Assembly (NCBI GenBank): GCA_016845285.1
Contig: JAERSX010000893.1
Location: 1-5,631 of the forward strand
DNA length: 5,631 nt
Source: Deltaproteobacteria bacterium
GTDB lineage: Bacteria > Myxococcota_A > UBA796 > UBA2385
Direction: 5' to 3'
A model generated the notes under the pieces. The model made no database searches. It saw only the letters and a program-made list of their open reading frames with translations, and was not told the origin of the DNA. Shown here one piece after another: positions 1-5,631 of the stretch. A program made the translations under genes and the position numbers. How positions within the stretch are numbered: the first letter of the stretch is position 1; each line of letters begins with the position of its first letter.

Positions 1-501
1 ATCGGCGTACTTGGACATCTTGAAGAACCAGTTCTTCTCGGTGATCCACTCCACTGCCGTGCCGCTCTCCGGGCACTTGCCGTCGACGAGATCCTTCTCG
101 GTCCAGAAGCGCTCGGACGAGGTGGAGTACCAGCCCTCGTAGTCCGCGGTGTAGAGGTCACCGCGCTCCTTGAGCCAGGTCAGCACCGCCTGGACCACCT
201 CGGTGTGTCGACGCTCGGTGGTGCGGATGAAGTCGGTGGCCTCGATGTCGAGCACCGGCAGCAAGGCCTTGAACGGCTCCGACAGCTCGTCGACATGAGC
301 CCGGGGGCTGAGCCCGCGCGCGTTGGCGGCCTCCAGCACCTTCTGACCATGCTCGTCGGTGCCCGTCAGCAGAAAGCCAGCCTGACCGTTCAGGCTGTGC
401 CAGCGCCGCAACACGTCGGCGGCGGTGGTGGTGTAGGCGTGCCCGACGTGGGGAACGGCGTTGACGTAGTAGATCGGCGTCGTCACGTAGAAGCGGGCCA
501 C
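1..501 (-). CDS. metG: methionyl-tRNA synthetase, N-terminal 167 codons (3' end outside the window)
   Basis: Methionine--tRNA ligase is a cytoplasmic class I enzyme that activates methionine with ATP and charges tRNA-Met. The sequence shows the family's N-terminal pattern almost unbroken: TTPIYYVN at residues 7-14, the HIGH signature as HVGH at 18-21, and the Rossmann-fold segment TGTDEHGQKV at 46-55. It ends in the connective-peptide region (YEGWYS at 121-126, NWFFKMSKY at 157-165). The KMSKS loop, anticodon-binding domain and any C-terminal EMAP-like domain lie beyond position 1. I chose the GTG at 501 because the family alignment begins there and GGAGGT lies just upstream. An in-frame GTG at 525 would add eight residues but has no clear ribosome site. 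The zinc-knuckle cysteines are mostly lost: Ser126 and Ser129 replace the first CxxC, and only Cys143 remains of the second. The arrangement around that knuckle resembles the shorter MetG type of Bacillus and Staphylococcus rather than the E. coli type. Identity is near certain. Confidence 0.97.
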   Translation of the reverse strand, partial: MARFYVTTPIYYVNAVPHVGHAYTTTAADVLRRWHSLNGQAGFLLTGTDEHGQKVLEAANARGLSPRAHVDELSEPFKALLPVLDIEATDFIRTTERRHTEVVQAVLTWLKERGDLYTADYEGWYSTSSERFWTEKDLVDGKCPESGTAVEWITEKNWFFKMSKYAD

Positions 502-504
502 GAG

Positions 505-510
505 ACCTCC
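505..510 (-). promoter_or_regulatory. ribosome binding site of metG
   Basis: GGAGGT is read on the minus strand, followed by only three bases (CTC) before the GTG at 501. The motif is strong and the spacing is tight. It supports the 501 start over the alternative in-frame GTG at 525, which lies upstream of this site. Confidence 0.55.
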
Positions 511-542
511 GTTCGGCCCGCGCACTACGGGCTGAGCGGCGT

Positions 543-571
543 TTTGTAAGTCCACGTCTGAGCGGTCGCAA
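543..571 (-). promoter_or_regulatory. candidate sigma70-like promoter for metG
   Basis: On the minus strand there is TTGCGA (571-566) as a -35 box and TACAAA (548-543) as a -10 box, separated by exactly 17 bases. Each matches four of six consensus positions. This is the only A+T-richer patch in the divergent gap, and it would put transcription start near 536, about 35 bases before the metG GTG. It was found by eye in a 93-base gap, so chance matches are possible. No equally good promoter was seen for the divergent gene starting at 595. Confidence 0.35.
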
Positions 572-594
572 GGAGACCGACCGGCACGGTATCG

Positions 595-1560
595 ATGCCT
601 GTGTTGTGGCCCGATGGCCACCGCGATAGCCCGGCCGCCATGGTGCGTGCCCTCGGCTACTCCCACGATCCGTTCGATCCCGCAGATCCGGGCAGGCTCT
701 GCCGTGGCCGCGAGCGCTGGATCGAGTCCTGGCCGCTCGAGCCTGGCGGCAACCTCCACCGGCTGGTGATCAGCGGCGCCACCTTCAGCGACGACAGCGC
801 CCGCGACGCCAAGCGGGGCCTCAGCTTCTCCGGCTTGAGCCTGGGCGAGGTGCTGAGCACCCTGACCGACGGACAGCCACTGCTGGCATGCGCCGAAGAG
901 GGCCACGCCGAGCGCGTGCCCGAGGAAGCGGTCAGCGTCGAATACGTCGAGCACTCCCAGCCGGGAGGCCCGCTGCGTGGGTGGTCGGCGCGCTGGAGCA
1001 TGCTCTGCGAGACCCCCGGCGCCATCAACCACGCCGTCGAGTGCGGCGCCGACGTCTTCCTGTTGGCCAGCGATGTGGCACCCAGTGACACCGGGACGGC
1101 ACGGGGCTCACTTCCCCCAGAGGCCGACGAGCCAGACGCCGCCAAGGGCCTGCCCGAGGCCGTGCGCGAGCAGCTCTTCCTGCTCATGGGCTTCCGCCAG
1201 ATGCGCTTCCCCACTCGGCGCTTCCAGCCAGCCGCACTGCCCGATCTGCTCGGTCAGATGAGCCAGGTGATCCTGGTCCACCAAGACAAACACGCCCCCT
1301 GCCTCGCGCTCTACCGCGACGGCCCCTTCGAACAGCCAGAGCGCCTGAGCGAGCTGGCCACCGACGTGGGCGCCCTGCCGGTACCCTTCGCCATCCCGCC
1401 CATGCTGGCCCGCTGGGATCGCGCGCTGTGGGAGCTGAGACAGGAGTGGCAAGAGGTCGAGCAGGGAGAGTTCCCCGTACCCGCCTCTCCCGACGACGCC
1501 CCGAGCTGGGGCCGTGCTCGCCAGCGCGCGCGCGCTCCCTCCAAGCCCGCCGAGGAATAG
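595..1560 (+). CDS. uncharacterised soluble protein, 321 residues
   Basis: I do not recognise this protein. It is a real gene by appearance: the frame is open for 321 codons with strong G/C third-position bias and acidic-rich composition, while the overlapping frames read as Arg- or Ser-rich shadows. It has no signal peptide and no membrane segment, so a cytoplasmic location is likely. It contains five cysteines (including RLCRGR near residue 36), but they form no obvious metal-binding CxxC pairs. The segment around residues 145-156 (ECGADVFLLASD) is a plausible hydrophobic core strand. It is followed by a Pro/Asp/Glu-rich linker (about 158-180) and a second helical-looking region. The last 30 or so residues are Pro-, Arg- and Ala-rich and probably disordered. 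The start is not settled: an in-frame TGA at 559 limits extension, ATG 595 is the first start codon, and AGGAG lies 19 bases upstream, which is long. GTG 601 and ATG 640 are alternatives. It is probably the first gene of a two-gene transcript with the exported protein 49 bases downstream. Confidence 0.8.
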   Translation: MPVLWPDGHRDSPAAMVRALGYSHDPFDPADPGRLCRGRERWIESWPLEPGGNLHRLVISGATFSDDSARDAKRGLSFSGLSLGEVLSTLTDGQPLLACAEEGHAERVPEEAVSVEYVEHSQPGGPLRGWSARWSMLCETPGAINHAVECGADVFLLASDVAPSDTGTARGSLPPEADEPDAAKGLPEAVREQLFLLMGFRQMRFPTRRFQPAALPDLLGQMSQVILVHQDKHAPCLALYRDGPFEQPERLSELATDVGALPVPFAIPPMLARWDRALWELRQEWQEVEQGEFPVPASPDDAPSWGRARQRARAPSKPAEE

Positions 1561-1600
1561 GTGGAGCCCCTGCGGCGCTGAGCAGGAGGTGCCCCACCCC

Positions 1601-1605
1601 GGAGG
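1601..1605 (+). promoter_or_regulatory. ribosome binding site fixing the start at 1610
   Basis: GGAGG lies four bases before ATG 1610. A second, longer Shine-Dalgarno match (AGGAGGT, 1584-1590) lies 19 bases before the ATG and serves no other visible start. Together with the signal peptide that begins exactly at this ATG, the site rejects the longer in-frame reading that starts at 1514 inside the upstream gene. Confidence 0.55.
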
Positions 1606-1609
1606 CGGC

Positions 1610-2422
1610 ATGTCATTGATCGTCCACGTCTTGTCCGCCGTCCTGTTGCTCTCCGCGCCCGCCTTCGCCGCCGAAGGCGAGGCCCCCTGGATGACGCCGG
1701 GGGCGGCAGAAGGCATCCCCTGGGGAAGCTCGAGCCAGCCCATCGACGCCGTGCCACGGCCCCGCGACTACTACCTGCCAGACGCCGGCTACATCGGGCG
1801 AAGCTCGACCGATCGCCCCGATGATCTCGAGCTGTCCGCCGGAGTACCTGCAGGCGAGCGCCGCTTCCTGCGGTACGTCAACGGCCAGCTCGTGGACGCC
1901 TGGCAGGTGCGGAGCGGGTCGCTCGACACCCACGACTTCGAGATCGCCGGGGACGAGGCCTGGGTGGGTCCGGTGCTCGGCCCCGCCGACGACGGCTATC
2001 GCTCCTTCGGCATCGGGCGGAGCTGGACACTGGGTGACCGCACCGTGCTCCACTGGACCGACCGGACCAGCGATCTGCAGATCCTGGCCAGCCGGGCCAC
2101 GCCCACCGGTGCCTACGGAGTGGTCCGTGCGGCCCCCCTGGTTCCCGGCGGTGCCGGCCGCGCAAAGGCCCGCATCAAGGGCCCGCTGAAGGACTGGGTG
2201 ATGCCCGCCGCCGACTACCTGTCGGGCTGTCTCGAGAACGCACCCAAGCCCGTCGAGGCCGAGGTGTGGCTCCAGTACGACGCCAAGGGCCAGCCCGGGA
2301 AGATCCGAGCCACCACCGATCAGCCAGCGCCGAGCATGATCGAGTGCTTCGCCTCTGCGGTGGTGAAGACCTCGGCGCCTCCCAACACCAAGGGCAGCTT
2401 CACGGTGCTGCGGATCCGCTAG
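1610..2422 (+). CDS. exported protein, 270 residues, with a possible AgmX/PglI (TonB-C-like) two-cysteine tail
   Basis: The protein starts with a Sec-type signal peptide: a hydrophobic run over residues 3-16 and an AFA-AE cleavage site after residue 20. The n-region lacks Lys or Arg, which is slightly atypical. There is no lipobox and no other membrane segment, so the mature protein of about 250 residues is probably periplasmic or surface-exposed. The middle (about 70-185) is rich in short polar/hydrophobic alternations with many Trp, Tyr and Gly, suggesting a beta-rich fold I cannot name. The last 65 residues have the pattern Cys207, a strand pair around VEAEVWLQYDAKGQPGKIRA (215-234), Cys246, then a final strand ending at the C-terminus. 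This recalls the AgmX/PglI C-terminal tail of myxobacterial proteins, in which two cysteines flank a 'yd..G.p..i' hairpin. That link is by eye and uncertain. The 3' end overlaps the convergent lipoprotein gene by 23 bases. It is probably co-transcribed with the gene ending at 1560. Confidence 0.82.
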   Translation: MSLIVHVLSAVLLLSAPAFAAEGEAPWMTPGAAEGIPWGSSSQPIDAVPRPRDYYLPDAGYIGRSSTDRPDDLELSAGVPAGERRFLRYVNGQLVDAWQVRSGSLDTHDFEIAGDEAWVGPVLGPADDGYRSFGIGRSWTLGDRTVLHWTDRTSDLQILASRATPTGAYGVVRAAPLVPGGAGRAKARIKGPLKDWVMPAADYLSGCLENAPKPVEAEVWLQYDAKGQPGKIRATTDQPAPSMIECFASAVVKTSAPPNTKGSFTVLRIR

Positions 2423-3887
2423 CCGGATCTTCGGCGGGGACGGCCTCCGTGGGGTTGCCGTCGAGGTAGCCCAGCGCCTGCAGGGCGCTCATGGTCTCGG
2501 TGCTCATGGTGGCGGTGCGATGGGCGGGAGCCGCCTGGTCCCATGCAGCGATGAGCTGGGCCAGGGCCTGGGCACGCGGCGGTGCATCGAGGGTGGGCTG
2601 ACCCGGCGCGAGGCGATGGAGCGTGGCCCGTCCCCCGTCGAGCGGGCTGCCCACCAGCATGGCCCCCTGCTCGACCACGGCTCGCTCGAAGGGGAGGTTG
2701 TTCCAGAGGGTGTCCGACTCGGCCTCGATGGGCTTGGTGGCCTCGGCGAAGTGGGGCACATCTGGCAGGCGCCCCCCCTTCCACAAGGTCGCGAGATCCT
2801 GACCATCGCCATGGGCCGTGCCCAGACCAGCATGCTGGACCACGGTGGACGCCACGTCTTGAAGACGCACGGGCCGCTCCACCACCATGCCGGGTGGCAA
2901 GGCCAGACGACCCGCTCCCCAGAAGACCAGGGGCACGTGGATCGCGGTGAGATCGACGTCTGGACCGTGGCTGTAGGGGGTGCCACGGGCATCGTCGAGA
3001 GCCTCTCCATGATCGGAGAACACCACCACCAAGGCATCATCGAGTCGGCCGCGTTGGCGCAAGCCGTCGAGCAGGGCGCCCAGCTGCTGATCGGCCCAGG
3101 CCACCTGCGCCAGGTAGAGCGCCCGGGCGTGCCGTGCCTGGCCGAAGGGGAGGGTGCCGGCGAGCCAGTGCTGGGTGAGCCAGCCCACGCTCTGCATGGA
3201 GCCGTCGACGGGCCCCTCGTAGGTGGGGCGGACGAAGCGGGCGACCAGCTCTGGAGGCGCCGTGAACCACGGCATGTGCGGGTCATAGTAGTGAGCGAAG
3301 AGCAGGAGATCACGACCGGGGTCGGCCTGGGCGTCGACGAGCGCCAGGGCCCGCTGGCTGACCTCCTTGCCGTCGCGGATCACCATGCCCCCCGGCGGCT
3401 GGGGACCGAGGTCGTCGTAGGCATCGAAGCCGCGCGACAGGCCCATGCCCGCCTCGAGGGCGCTCGAGCCCACCACCGCCAGGGTGTCCCAGCCGGCGTC
3501 GGCGAAGCGCTCCGTGAGCAGCGGGACGTGGTCCTCGATGGGGTAGCCGTTGCGGACGACGCCGTGGCGGTGGGGATCCATGCCGGAGAAGACCGAGGCG
3601 TGCGAATTGAGCGTGGTGGGCGCGTGGGCCAGCGCCCAGGCAAAGCGAACGCCGCCTTGCGCCAGGCCGTCGACCACGGGGGTGCGGGCCTTCGGACGCT
3701 CGTCGACCGGGAACTCCGTCCGCCAGTGGTCCTGCTCCTGGTAGCAGGACAAGGCATCGGCCCGGGTCGTGTCGAAGCTGACGAGCACGATGGTGCGACC
3801 GGGCTCCGCGCTGGGCTCACCCGGCGCGGGCGCGGACACCTCGCCGGAACAGGCAACCAGGAGGGTGGACAGCAGGACGCGGGACAT
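2400..3887 (-). CDS. lipoprotein of the alkaline phosphatase/sulfatase superfamily, Thr nucleophile
   Basis: This is a 495-residue metal-dependent hydrolase or transferase of the sulfatase (PF00884-type) fold, anchored by lipid outside the cytoplasm. A short signal sequence ends in lipobox LVAC with Cys13 as the acylated residue. A Pro/Ala/Glu-rich spacer follows to about residue 30. Superfamily motifs come in order: metal-site VSFDTTRAD (36-44, Asp39), the nucleophile segment TTLNSHASVFSG (91-102), HYYDPHMPW (199-207), the helix LYLAQVAWADQQLGALLDGL (257-276), FSDHGE (290-295) and SHG (306-308). Near the C-terminus, LQALGYLDG matches a tail common in this group. At the formylglycine position (C/S-x-P-x-R) the sequence reads T-L-N-S-H, so Thr92 is the likely nucleophile, as in phosphotransferases and phosphodiesterases of the superfamily. 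Substrate is unknown; phosphate esters or phospholipid head groups are as likely as sulfate esters. The frame is open back to 4193, but ATG 3887 has AGGAG at a good distance and begins the signal peptide. It is probably translated with the membrane protein gene just upstream. Confidence 0.93.
   Translation of the reverse strand: MSRVLLSTLLVACSGEVSAPAPGEPSAEPGRTIVLVSFDTTRADALSCYQEQDHWRTEFPVDERPKARTPVVDGLAQGGVRFAWALAHAPTTLNSHASVFSGMDPHRHGVVRNGYPIEDHVPLLTERFADAGWDTLAVVGSSALEAGMGLSRGFDAYDDLGPQPPGGMVIRDGKEVSQRALALVDAQADPGRDLLLFAHYYDPHMPWFTAPPELVARFVRPTYEGPVDGSMQSVGWLTQHWLAGTLPFGQARHARALYLAQVAWADQQLGALLDGLRQRGRLDDALVVVFSDHGEALDDARGTPYSHGPDVDLTAIHVPLVFWGAGRLALPPGMVVERPVRLQDVASTVVQHAGLGTAHGDGQDLATLWKGGRLPDVPHFAEATKPIEAESDTLWNNLPFERAVVEQGAMLVGSPLDGGRATLHRLAPGQPTLDAPPRAQALAQLIAAWDQAAPAHRTATMSTETMSALQALGYLDGNPTEAVPAEDPASGSAAP
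2412..2430. terminator. small hairpin at the convergent gene overlap, possible weak bidirectional terminator
   Basis: GATCCG (2413-2418) and CGGATC (2424-2429) form a six-base-pair stem around a five-base loop (CTAGC), with a possible G:U pair at 2412/2430. It lies across the stop codon of the plus-strand gene and inside the last codons of the minus-strand gene. There is no U-run on either side, so it is not a canonical intrinsic terminator. It is the only hairpin I see where transcription of the two convergent units should end. Confidence 0.25.
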
Positions 3888-3892
3888 GACCG

Positions 3893-3897
3893 CTCCT
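3893..3897 (-). promoter_or_regulatory. ribosome binding site of the lipoprotein gene, overlapping the upstream stop codon
   Basis: AGGAG is read on the minus strand, five bases before ATG 3887. The TAG stop of the upstream membrane protein gene (3898-3896) supplies the first bases of this motif. The arrangement is typical of translational coupling and fixes the lipoprotein start. Confidence 0.7.
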
Positions 3898-5631
3898 ATC
3901 GTCCGGAGCCCCAGGGCAAGGGCGGCAGGGGACAGCCCTCGCCCTCGCCACCGACGCGCCAGGCACGAACCGTTCCGGCGGAAGCGTCTGGGGGGCCGAG
4001 CAGCTGGTCGAGCCAGGCGCCGATGTCTACGCTCCCCGCGAGCTCTCCGTGATGCAGCACAGCAGCGAAGCCGGCCAGCTCGAGCTGCCCGAGGTCTGCC
4101 GCCGCACAGGCCTGATCGCGAGGGCGCACCGGCGTCACCGGCTGACCCTTGGCCACGCGGCGCTGGAGCTGAGCCGCAGATCGAGCCAACCAACTCTCGG
4201 AGAGGGCCCCGTCCCGGGCCGGTGTGTCCTCACAAGAGATGGGGCGCCCGTGCTGGCGCTGCCACAGCAGGTAGGGGCCGAAGACCTGGCAGCCGTCCAG
4301 CGTGTCCAGTGCCAGCGGGAGCTGGAGGAGCGCGCCCTCAGGCAGCTCGGCCACCACCTCGGTCAGGCCGGACGGCAGGTCGAGCTGGAAGGCGCGCGGC
4401 GTCTCGGGCTCCCAGCCTCGCGGCCAGCTCGCTTGGTCGAAGAGCATCAAGGGCAGGGCCACGATCACCCCGATGCGCACGGGCCCTCCCCGCTCCCACA
4501 CAGCCGCGGCCCCGTACGCCGCCGCGACGGCCAGGGGGAGCGGCGCGAGGCACCCGAGGCGAGACCAGCTGCGCATGGCCCGGATGGGCGGGACCAGCCA
4601 CTCCAGCACACCGGCCGGCAGCAACAAGGCCGCCTCGGGGCGCGGCGCCACGCCGTCCCAGGTGTAGAAGGGCCCCAGCGCCAACACGGCCAGCACCACG
4701 CCGAGGGCCAGCCACCCTCGCGCCCGGGGCACCACGACGGCCCCCACCACGGCGCATGCCACCAGGACCACGCCCACGTAGCCGGCCTGCTCCGCCTGCA
4801 ACGTGATGGTCCGTCCACCCAGGCGCAGGGCATCGGCCAGCGCGAAGCTCATGTCGACGAAGGGAGACGGTGGGGCGAGGCCATCCTCCAGGCTGTGGGT
4901 GGCGGGCGGAGCGCTGGCCAGGGCCCAGGCTGCCGGCGACGCGGTGAGCAGCGCCCCGACGGCCACGATGACCAGGCGGCCCACGCTCCGCACCCGCGGC
5001 AGCCCCCGGGCCAGCAAGAGGGCGGCAGGCACCTCGACCAGGGCGGCAAAGAGCGCGAGGTAGCCGCCACCCAGAGCGACACCGCCGAGCGTCAGCGCCG
5101 CCAACGACAGCCGACCTGGCCGCAGCTGCTCGCCGCGCAGCGCGTCGTGCAGCAACGCGAGATGGAGCGGCATGAGCGCGGCGGGGAGCAGCTCGGTGCG
5201 ACCGAGCAGGGGGAACGCCAGGGCCGTGCTGGATGCGAGGAAGCCCACAGCCAGCACCGCGGCGCCCGCCGCACGCCCGCCGCCAGGCGCGAAGAGACGC
5301 CCGCCGAGCAGGCCCACGCCAGCAGCTCCGACCACCAGCCAGCCGAGCACCATGCCGTTCCAGGCGAGGCGCGCCCCCTCGGCACCGCCACCACCCAGCG
5401 CGTAGAGCGGGGCGAAGAGCCCCATGTTCACGGGGTCCATGAGGTGCTCACGGAAGCCGCCCGGGTGTCCCACCTCGGCCACACGCACGAGGGGTCCGTG
5501 GGTCCACAGGCCGTCAGCCACCGCCCAGAGTCCCCACAGATGGGGCGGCGCCTCCGCACAGGGGCTGCCCACCAGGCCTCCATCGACCAGGGCCGGGCCC
5601 AGCAACCAGATGGCCACCAGCAGGGCCACAC
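3896..5631 (-). CDS. polytopic membrane protein, YfhO/GT-C glycosyltransferase-like (5' end at or beyond window edge)
   Basis: About 577 residues are visible, counted from the GTG at 5629. This GTG might be the start, since it leads into a hydrophobic helix, but the edge prevents a decision. Around ten membrane helices can be picked out at roughly residues 2-20, 90-110, 119-140, 147-162, 175-206 (possibly two), 216-238, 283-300, 305-322, 358-378 and 385-398. A soluble domain of about 175 residues follows, expected on the periplasmic side. The first loop, with HLWGLW (30-35), GHPGGF (54-59) and MDPVN (64-68), fits the donor-side loop of large GT-C-type proteins. VPPIRAMRSWSRL (346-358) before a helix and LPEGALLQLPL (429-439) resemble features of YfhO-like proteins, as does the 'GFAAVLHH' strand near 520-527. 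GT-C enzymes move sugars from lipid-linked donors on the outer face of the membrane; no substrate can be read here. The downstream lipoprotein starts 8 bases after this stop, so a shared envelope role is likely. Confidence 0.85.
   Translation of the reverse strand, partial: VALLVAIWLLGPALVDGGLVGSPCAEAPPHLWGLWAVADGLWTHGPLVRVAEVGHPGGFREHLMDPVNMGLFAPLYALGGGGAEGARLAWNGMVLGWLVVGAAGVGLLGGRLFAPGGGRAAGAAVLAVGFLASSTALAFPLLGRTELLPAALMPLHLALLHDALRGEQLRPGRLSLAALTLGGVALGGGYLALFAALVEVPAALLLARGLPRVRSVGRLVIVAVGALLTASPAAWALASAPPATHSLEDGLAPPSPFVDMSFALADALRLGGRTITLQAEQAGYVGVVLVACAVVGAVVVPRARGWLALGVVLAVLALGPFYTWDGVAPRPEAALLLPAGVLEWLVPPIRAMRSWSRLGCLAPLPLAVAAAYGAAAVWERGGPVRIGVIVALPLMLFDQASWPRGWEPETPRAFQLDLPSGLTEVVAELPEGALLQLPLALDTLDGCQVFGPYLLWQRQHGRPISCEDTPARDGALSESWLARSAAQLQRRVAKGQPVTPVRPRDQACAAADLGQLELAGFAAVLHHGELAGSVDIGAWLDQLLGPPDASAGTVRAWRVGGEGEGCPLPPLPWGSGR

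Noticed and set aside
205..549. 114-codon plus-strand frame opposite metG
   Set aside because: The opposite strand encodes an unmistakable methionyl-tRNA synthetase; this frame shows no motif of its own.
1514..1609. Earlier in-frame start for the exported protein
   Set aside because: It would overlap the preceding gene by 47 bases and put 32 polar residues ahead of a clear signal peptide. ATG 1610 has its own ribosome site.
1108..1743. 211-codon minus-strand open frame crossing two plus-strand genes
   Set aside because: It spans the end of one real gene, the intergenic gap and the signal peptide of the next, with no ribosome site or recognisable motif. Both plus-strand genes are better supported.
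2520..4052. 510-codon open frame on the plus strand opposite the lipoprotein gene
   Set aside because: It is a shadow: stop codons are rare in this frame because of the high-GC codon use of the minus-strand gene. The product is a His-, Gly- and Arg-rich string with no domain logic, while the minus strand carries a full set of superfamily motifs.
3888..4193. N-terminal extension of the lipoprotein frame by 102 codons
   Set aside because: The extension is low-complexity Arg/Ala-rich sequence within the end of the upstream gene. The signal sequence with lipobox and a well-spaced ribosome site both point to the ATG at 3887.
3769..4806. 345-codon plus-strand open frame opposite the membrane protein gene
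   Set aside because: The product is almost entirely Arg, Ala, Pro and Gly, typical of an antisense frame in G+C-rich DNA. The minus strand gives coherent membrane helices.
1..5631. Mobile elements, attachment sites, CRISPR arrays, tRNA or rRNA genes
   Set aside because: I looked for long direct or inverted repeats, regularly spaced repeats, transposase motifs and tRNA-like cloverleaf ends and found none. Composition is uniform across the window, giving no sign of an inserted island.

Overview
The window is G+C-rich throughout, with G or C at most third codon positions. It looks like an ordinary chromosomal stretch from a high-GC Gram-negative bacterium. A member of the Myxococcota or another former deltaproteobacterial lineage is the best guess. 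That guess rests on a diderm-style lipoprotein, a secreted protein whose two-cysteine C-terminal tail resembles the AgmX/PglI (TonB-C-like) tails common in myxobacteria, and a YfhO/GT-C-like membrane protein of a style I associate with that group. Taxonomy is inference only; there is no rRNA or marker gene beyond a partial metG.

Layout. (1) Positions 1-501, minus strand: the first 167 codons of methionyl-tRNA synthetase (metG), running off the left edge. (2) Positions 502-594: a 93-base divergent intergenic region with a fair sigma70-like promoter candidate for metG. (3) Positions 595-1560 and 1610-2422, plus strand: two genes 49 bases apart, probably co-transcribed. The first encodes a soluble 321-residue protein of no family I recognise. 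The second encodes a 270-residue exported protein. (4) Positions 2400-3887 and 3896-5631, minus strand: a two-gene unit read from right to left. The upstream gene (start at or beyond the right edge) encodes a polytopic membrane protein with a periplasmic-type C-terminal domain. The downstream gene encodes a lipoprotein of the alkaline phosphatase/sulfatase superfamily. The two are only 8 bases apart, and the upstream stop codon lies partly inside the downstream ribosome binding site.

The two gene pairs converge and overlap tail to tail by 23 bases (2400-2422), with a small hairpin at the overlap. A plausible shared job for the minus-strand pair is envelope glycan or lipid modification or remodelling: a GT-C-like membrane protein paired with a surface hydrolase or transferase. 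This is inferred from family and coupling only. The 'sulfatase' carries Thr where true formylglycine sulfatases have Cys or Ser, so sulfate-ester hydrolysis should not be assumed.

I saw no mobile elements, CRISPR arrays, tRNA or rRNA genes, and no sign of recent transfer. No clear new system stands out; the points most worth a second look are the coupled membrane protein/lipoprotein pair and the two uncharacterised plus-strand genes.
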